NCBI GenBank assembly: GCA_903822175.1
Contig: CAIJOB010000039.1
Location: 1 to 64,000 of the forward strand
Direction of reading: 5' to 3'
DNA: 64,000 nucleotides
From: an uncultured Alphaproteobacteria bacterium
GTDB lineage: Bacteria; Pseudomonadota; Alphaproteobacteria; Caulobacterales; Caulobacteraceae
The position numbers and the translations under genes were made by a program. Under the pieces are notes generated by a model. It did no database searches, was not told the DNA's origin, and saw only the letters and a program-made list of their open reading frames with translations. Of this stretch, positions 62,219 through 64,000 are shown one piece after another (the stretch's first letter is position 1; each line of letters starts with the position of its first letter).

Positions 62219-63151
62219 CTACGCCGGGGCGTTGGCCGGTTTGGCGCCGGCCATCGGCGCGCGGTTCAGGTCGAAGAACTTGGGGGCCATCTTGGGGATG
62301 GCTTCCTTGATGATCGAGTCCACCGTCCAGCTTTCGCCCTCGGGCTTGGTGCAGGTCTCGACCGGCCGGGGCTGGCTGTAGAGGATGATGTTTTCGCCCG
62401 ACGAGCCGAAGATCTGGCCGGAGACGCTGGACGCGGCGGGCGCGATCATGGCGACGGAGAAACGGGCGGGTTGATCGGCGCGGATCTTCTCGGCCATCAC
62501 CGCGCGGCGGGCGGCGGCGGCTTCATCCTTGATCGGCACGGACTGGGTCATCCGCGTCCAGGCGACCGGCGCCAGGCAGTTGGAGCGCACGTTGTTGCGG
62601 GCGCCTTCCATGGCGATGATGCGGCTGAGGCCGGCGATGCCCATCTTGGCCGCGCCATAGTTGGCCTGGCCGATGTTGCCGAACAGGCCGCTGGTCGAGG
62701 TGAAGAACATGTAGGCGCCGTCGTTCTGTTCGCGGAACAGCTCGATGGTGGCGCGGGCGACGTTGAAGGAGCCGCGCATGTGGACCTCGATCACCTGATC
62801 CCAGTCGCGCTCTGTCATCTTGTGGAACATCACGTCGCGCAGGATGCCGGCGGGATTGATCACCGCGTGCAGGCCGCCGAAGCTCTTCTTCGCCTGCTCG
62901 ACCATGCCGTAGACGGCGTCGAGGTTGGTCACGCTGTCGGAGTTGGAGACGGCCTCGCCGCCGGCGGCGCGGATCTCCTGGGCGACCGCCTCGGCGGCGC
63001 TGGCGGAGCCTTCATCATCGCCCTTCAGGCCCGCGCCGAGATCGTTGACCACGACCTTCGCGCCTTCCTGGGCCGCGATCAGGGCGCAGTCGCGCCCGAT
63101 GCCGTTGCCGCCGCCTGTAACCAGGACCACCTTGCCGTCTAACGCACCCAT
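62219..63151 (-). CDS. Short-chain dehydrogenase (3-hydroxyacyl-CoA dehydrogenase-like)
   Basis: The 310-residue SDR has TGGGNGIG (13-20), VVVNDLGAG with Asp suggesting NAD, a DLGAGLKGDDEGSASAAEAVAQEIRAAGGEAV insertion typical of the multifunctional-enzyme-2 / hydroxyacyl-CoA type, INPAGILRD where NNAG is usual, and YGAAK as active site. A C-terminal extension of about 60 residues follows. GGAGG lies 8 bases before the ATG. Replacement of the second Asn by Pro (N-P-A-G) may alter activity; the substrate is likely an acyl-CoA. Confidence 0.85.
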   Translation of the reverse strand: MGALDGKVVLVTGGGNGIGRDCALIAAQEGAKVVVNDLGAGLKGDDEGSASAAEAVAQEIRAAGGEAVSNSDSVTNLDAVYGMVEQAKKSFGGLHAVINPAGILRDVMFHKMTERDWDQVIEVHMRGSFNVARATIELFREQNDGAYMFFTSTSGLFGNIGQANYGAAKMGIAGLSRIIAMEGARNNVRSNCLAPVAWTRMTQSVPIKDEAAAARRAVMAEKIRADQPARFSVAMIAPAASSVSGQIFGSSGENIILYSQPRPVETCTKPEGESWTVDSIIKEAIPKMAPKFFDLNRAPMAGAKPANAPA

Positions 63152-63185
63152 CTCAAATTCCTCCGCAGATTTTTATGAGCGACAG

Positions 63186-64000
63186 TTATTCGAGCCGGTC
63201 GGCCTTGCGCAAGGCGGGAAACAGGAAGGCCCAGACGCCGGTGACGATCACCGCGCCGACGCCGCCGAACAGGGCCGCGCCGACGGGCCCCAGGAAGCGG
63301 GCCACGACGCCGCTCTCGAATTCGCCCAGCTCGTTGGAGGCGCCGATGAAGACCGACGAGACGGCGGCGACGCGGCCGCGCATGGCGTCCGGCGTGACCA
63401 GCTGGACGAGCGTCTGGCGGACATAGACGCTGAGCATGTCGGCCCCACCCAGCACGGCCAGCGCTGCGACCGACAGCCAGAGGCTGCGCGAGACGGCGAA
63501 AACGCAGGTGGCCAGGCCGAAGGTCCCGACGCCGAAGAACATGAAGAGCCCGGCCTTCTTACGGATCGGATTGGCCGCCAGCAGCACGGCCACGACCGTG
63601 GCGCCGATGGCGGGGCCGGAGCGCAGGATGCCGAAGCCCTGGGGGCCGACGTGCAGGATGTCGCGGGCGAAGACCGGCAGGAGCGCGGTGGCCCCGCCCA
63701 GCAGCACGGCGAACAGGTCGAGGCTGATCGCGCCGAAAACGATCTTCTGGTTCCAGACGTAGGCGAGGCCTTCCTTGACCAGCTCCCAGCGCGAGCCTGG
63801 GTTGACCACTGGCTGGCCGCTCTTGCGGACCGCGAGCGTGCAGGCGGCGGCCACGCCGTAGAGGACGAAGGTGGTGAAGTAGGCGTAGGCCGGCGAGGTC
63901 GCGACCAGGAAGCCGCCGGCCGCCGGGCCGATGATCGAGGCGGTCTGCCAGGCCAGGGAATTCCAGGCGATGGAGCGCGGCAGCAGCGGCCGCGGCACCA
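63186..64000 (-). CDS. MFS transporter (partial at window edge)
   Basis: The coding sequence runs off the right edge of the window; the visible 271 codons give the C-terminal part of an MFS_3/EntS-like exporter. Features: PRSIAWNSLAWQTASIIGPAAGGFLVATS for a helix, FGILRSGPAIGATVVAVLLA, and YVRQTLVQLVTPDAMRGRVAAVSSVFIGASNELGEFESG, the family signature for the last helices. The N-terminus and start lie beyond 64000. It reads toward the SDR with a 34-base gap. Confidence 0.85.
   Translation of the reverse strand, partial: VPRPLLPRSIAWNSLAWQTASIIGPAAGGFLVATSPAYAYFTTFVLYGVAAACTLAVRKSGQPVVNPGSRWELVKEGLAYVWNQKIVFGAISLDLFAVLLGGATALLPVFARDILHVGPQGFGILRSGPAIGATVVAVLLAANPIRKKAGLFMFFGVGTFGLATCVFAVSRSLWLSVAALAVLGGADMLSVYVRQTLVQLVTPDAMRGRVAAVSSVFIGASNELGEFESGVVARFLGPVGAALFGGVGAVIVTGVWAFLFPALRKADRLE

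Overview
The window reads as chromosome of a GC-rich alphaproteobacterium of the order Caulobacterales, probably family Caulobacteraceae (a Phenylobacterium- or Caulobacter-like organism). Grounds: a full-length CcrM-type GANTC adenine methyltransferase with a GANTC-rich leader and a possible CtrA box, an F0 ATP synthase operon in the order I-a-c-b'-b, the split glycine decarboxylase genes gcvPA/gcvPB, and the order ispH-thrB-rnhA. Genus is inference; no rRNA is present. Nearly all of the sequence is core chromosome with tightly packed genes, many overlapping by 4 to 37 bases.

Layout. 0-14 kb: a repeat-rich gene-free stretch, tRNA-Ser(GGA), a TPR protein plus a c-type cytochrome, msrA, a TlpA-like protein, a dihydroorotase coupled to a heptosyltransferase-like gene, two composite hairpins, ygfZ, a haloacetate dehalogenase-like hydrolase, tag, rnhB, sthA and ccrM. 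14-24 kb: mutY divergent from a DciA-like gene, two DsbA-like thioredoxin proteins running into smc, then the F0 operon closed by a strong terminator. 24-30 kb: the glycine cleavage operon gcvT-gcvH-gcvPA-gcvPB (minus strand) behind a tandem glycine riboswitch and interrupted by two palindromic elements. 30-31.8 kb: remains of an integrated element (broken tyrosine recombinase plus an orphan gene). 31.8-37 kb: argS with an exported protein, then ispH-thrB-rnhA and a MarR regulator.

37-49 kb holds more accessory functions: a secreted LPMO-like copper-site protein, a GST, an XRE regulator, a three-gene overlapping cluster (two acetyltransferase-like genes and an isochorismatase-like hydrolase) divergent from a LysR gene broken by a nonsense codon, a thiolase, an M20 peptidase, an unknown protein with two near-identical repeats beside an AT-rich island, and three tandem paralogous small exported proteins. 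49-54 kb is a TetR-controlled tripartite efflux system (OMF-MFP-DHA2) with paired operators around the promoter. 54-64 kb has an MBL/enoyl-CoA hydratase/SDR/SDR/GNAT run, a DUF305 plus beta-propeller pair, a GNAT protein, two MFS transporters (one cut by the window edge), DUF3703 and an acyl-CoA-type SDR.

Five copies of one family of roughly 130-160 bp multi-hairpin elements lie between genes (about 14.1, 28.4, 31.7, 60.5 and 62.1 kb). I saw no CRISPR array, rRNA, prophage or complete transposon, and no clear anti-phage or secondary metabolite system. The most unusual items are the repeat protein at 46.1-46.9 kb, the composite hairpins at 6.8 kb, the 35-bp perfect inverted repeat inside the gcv operon and the small exported paralog triplet.
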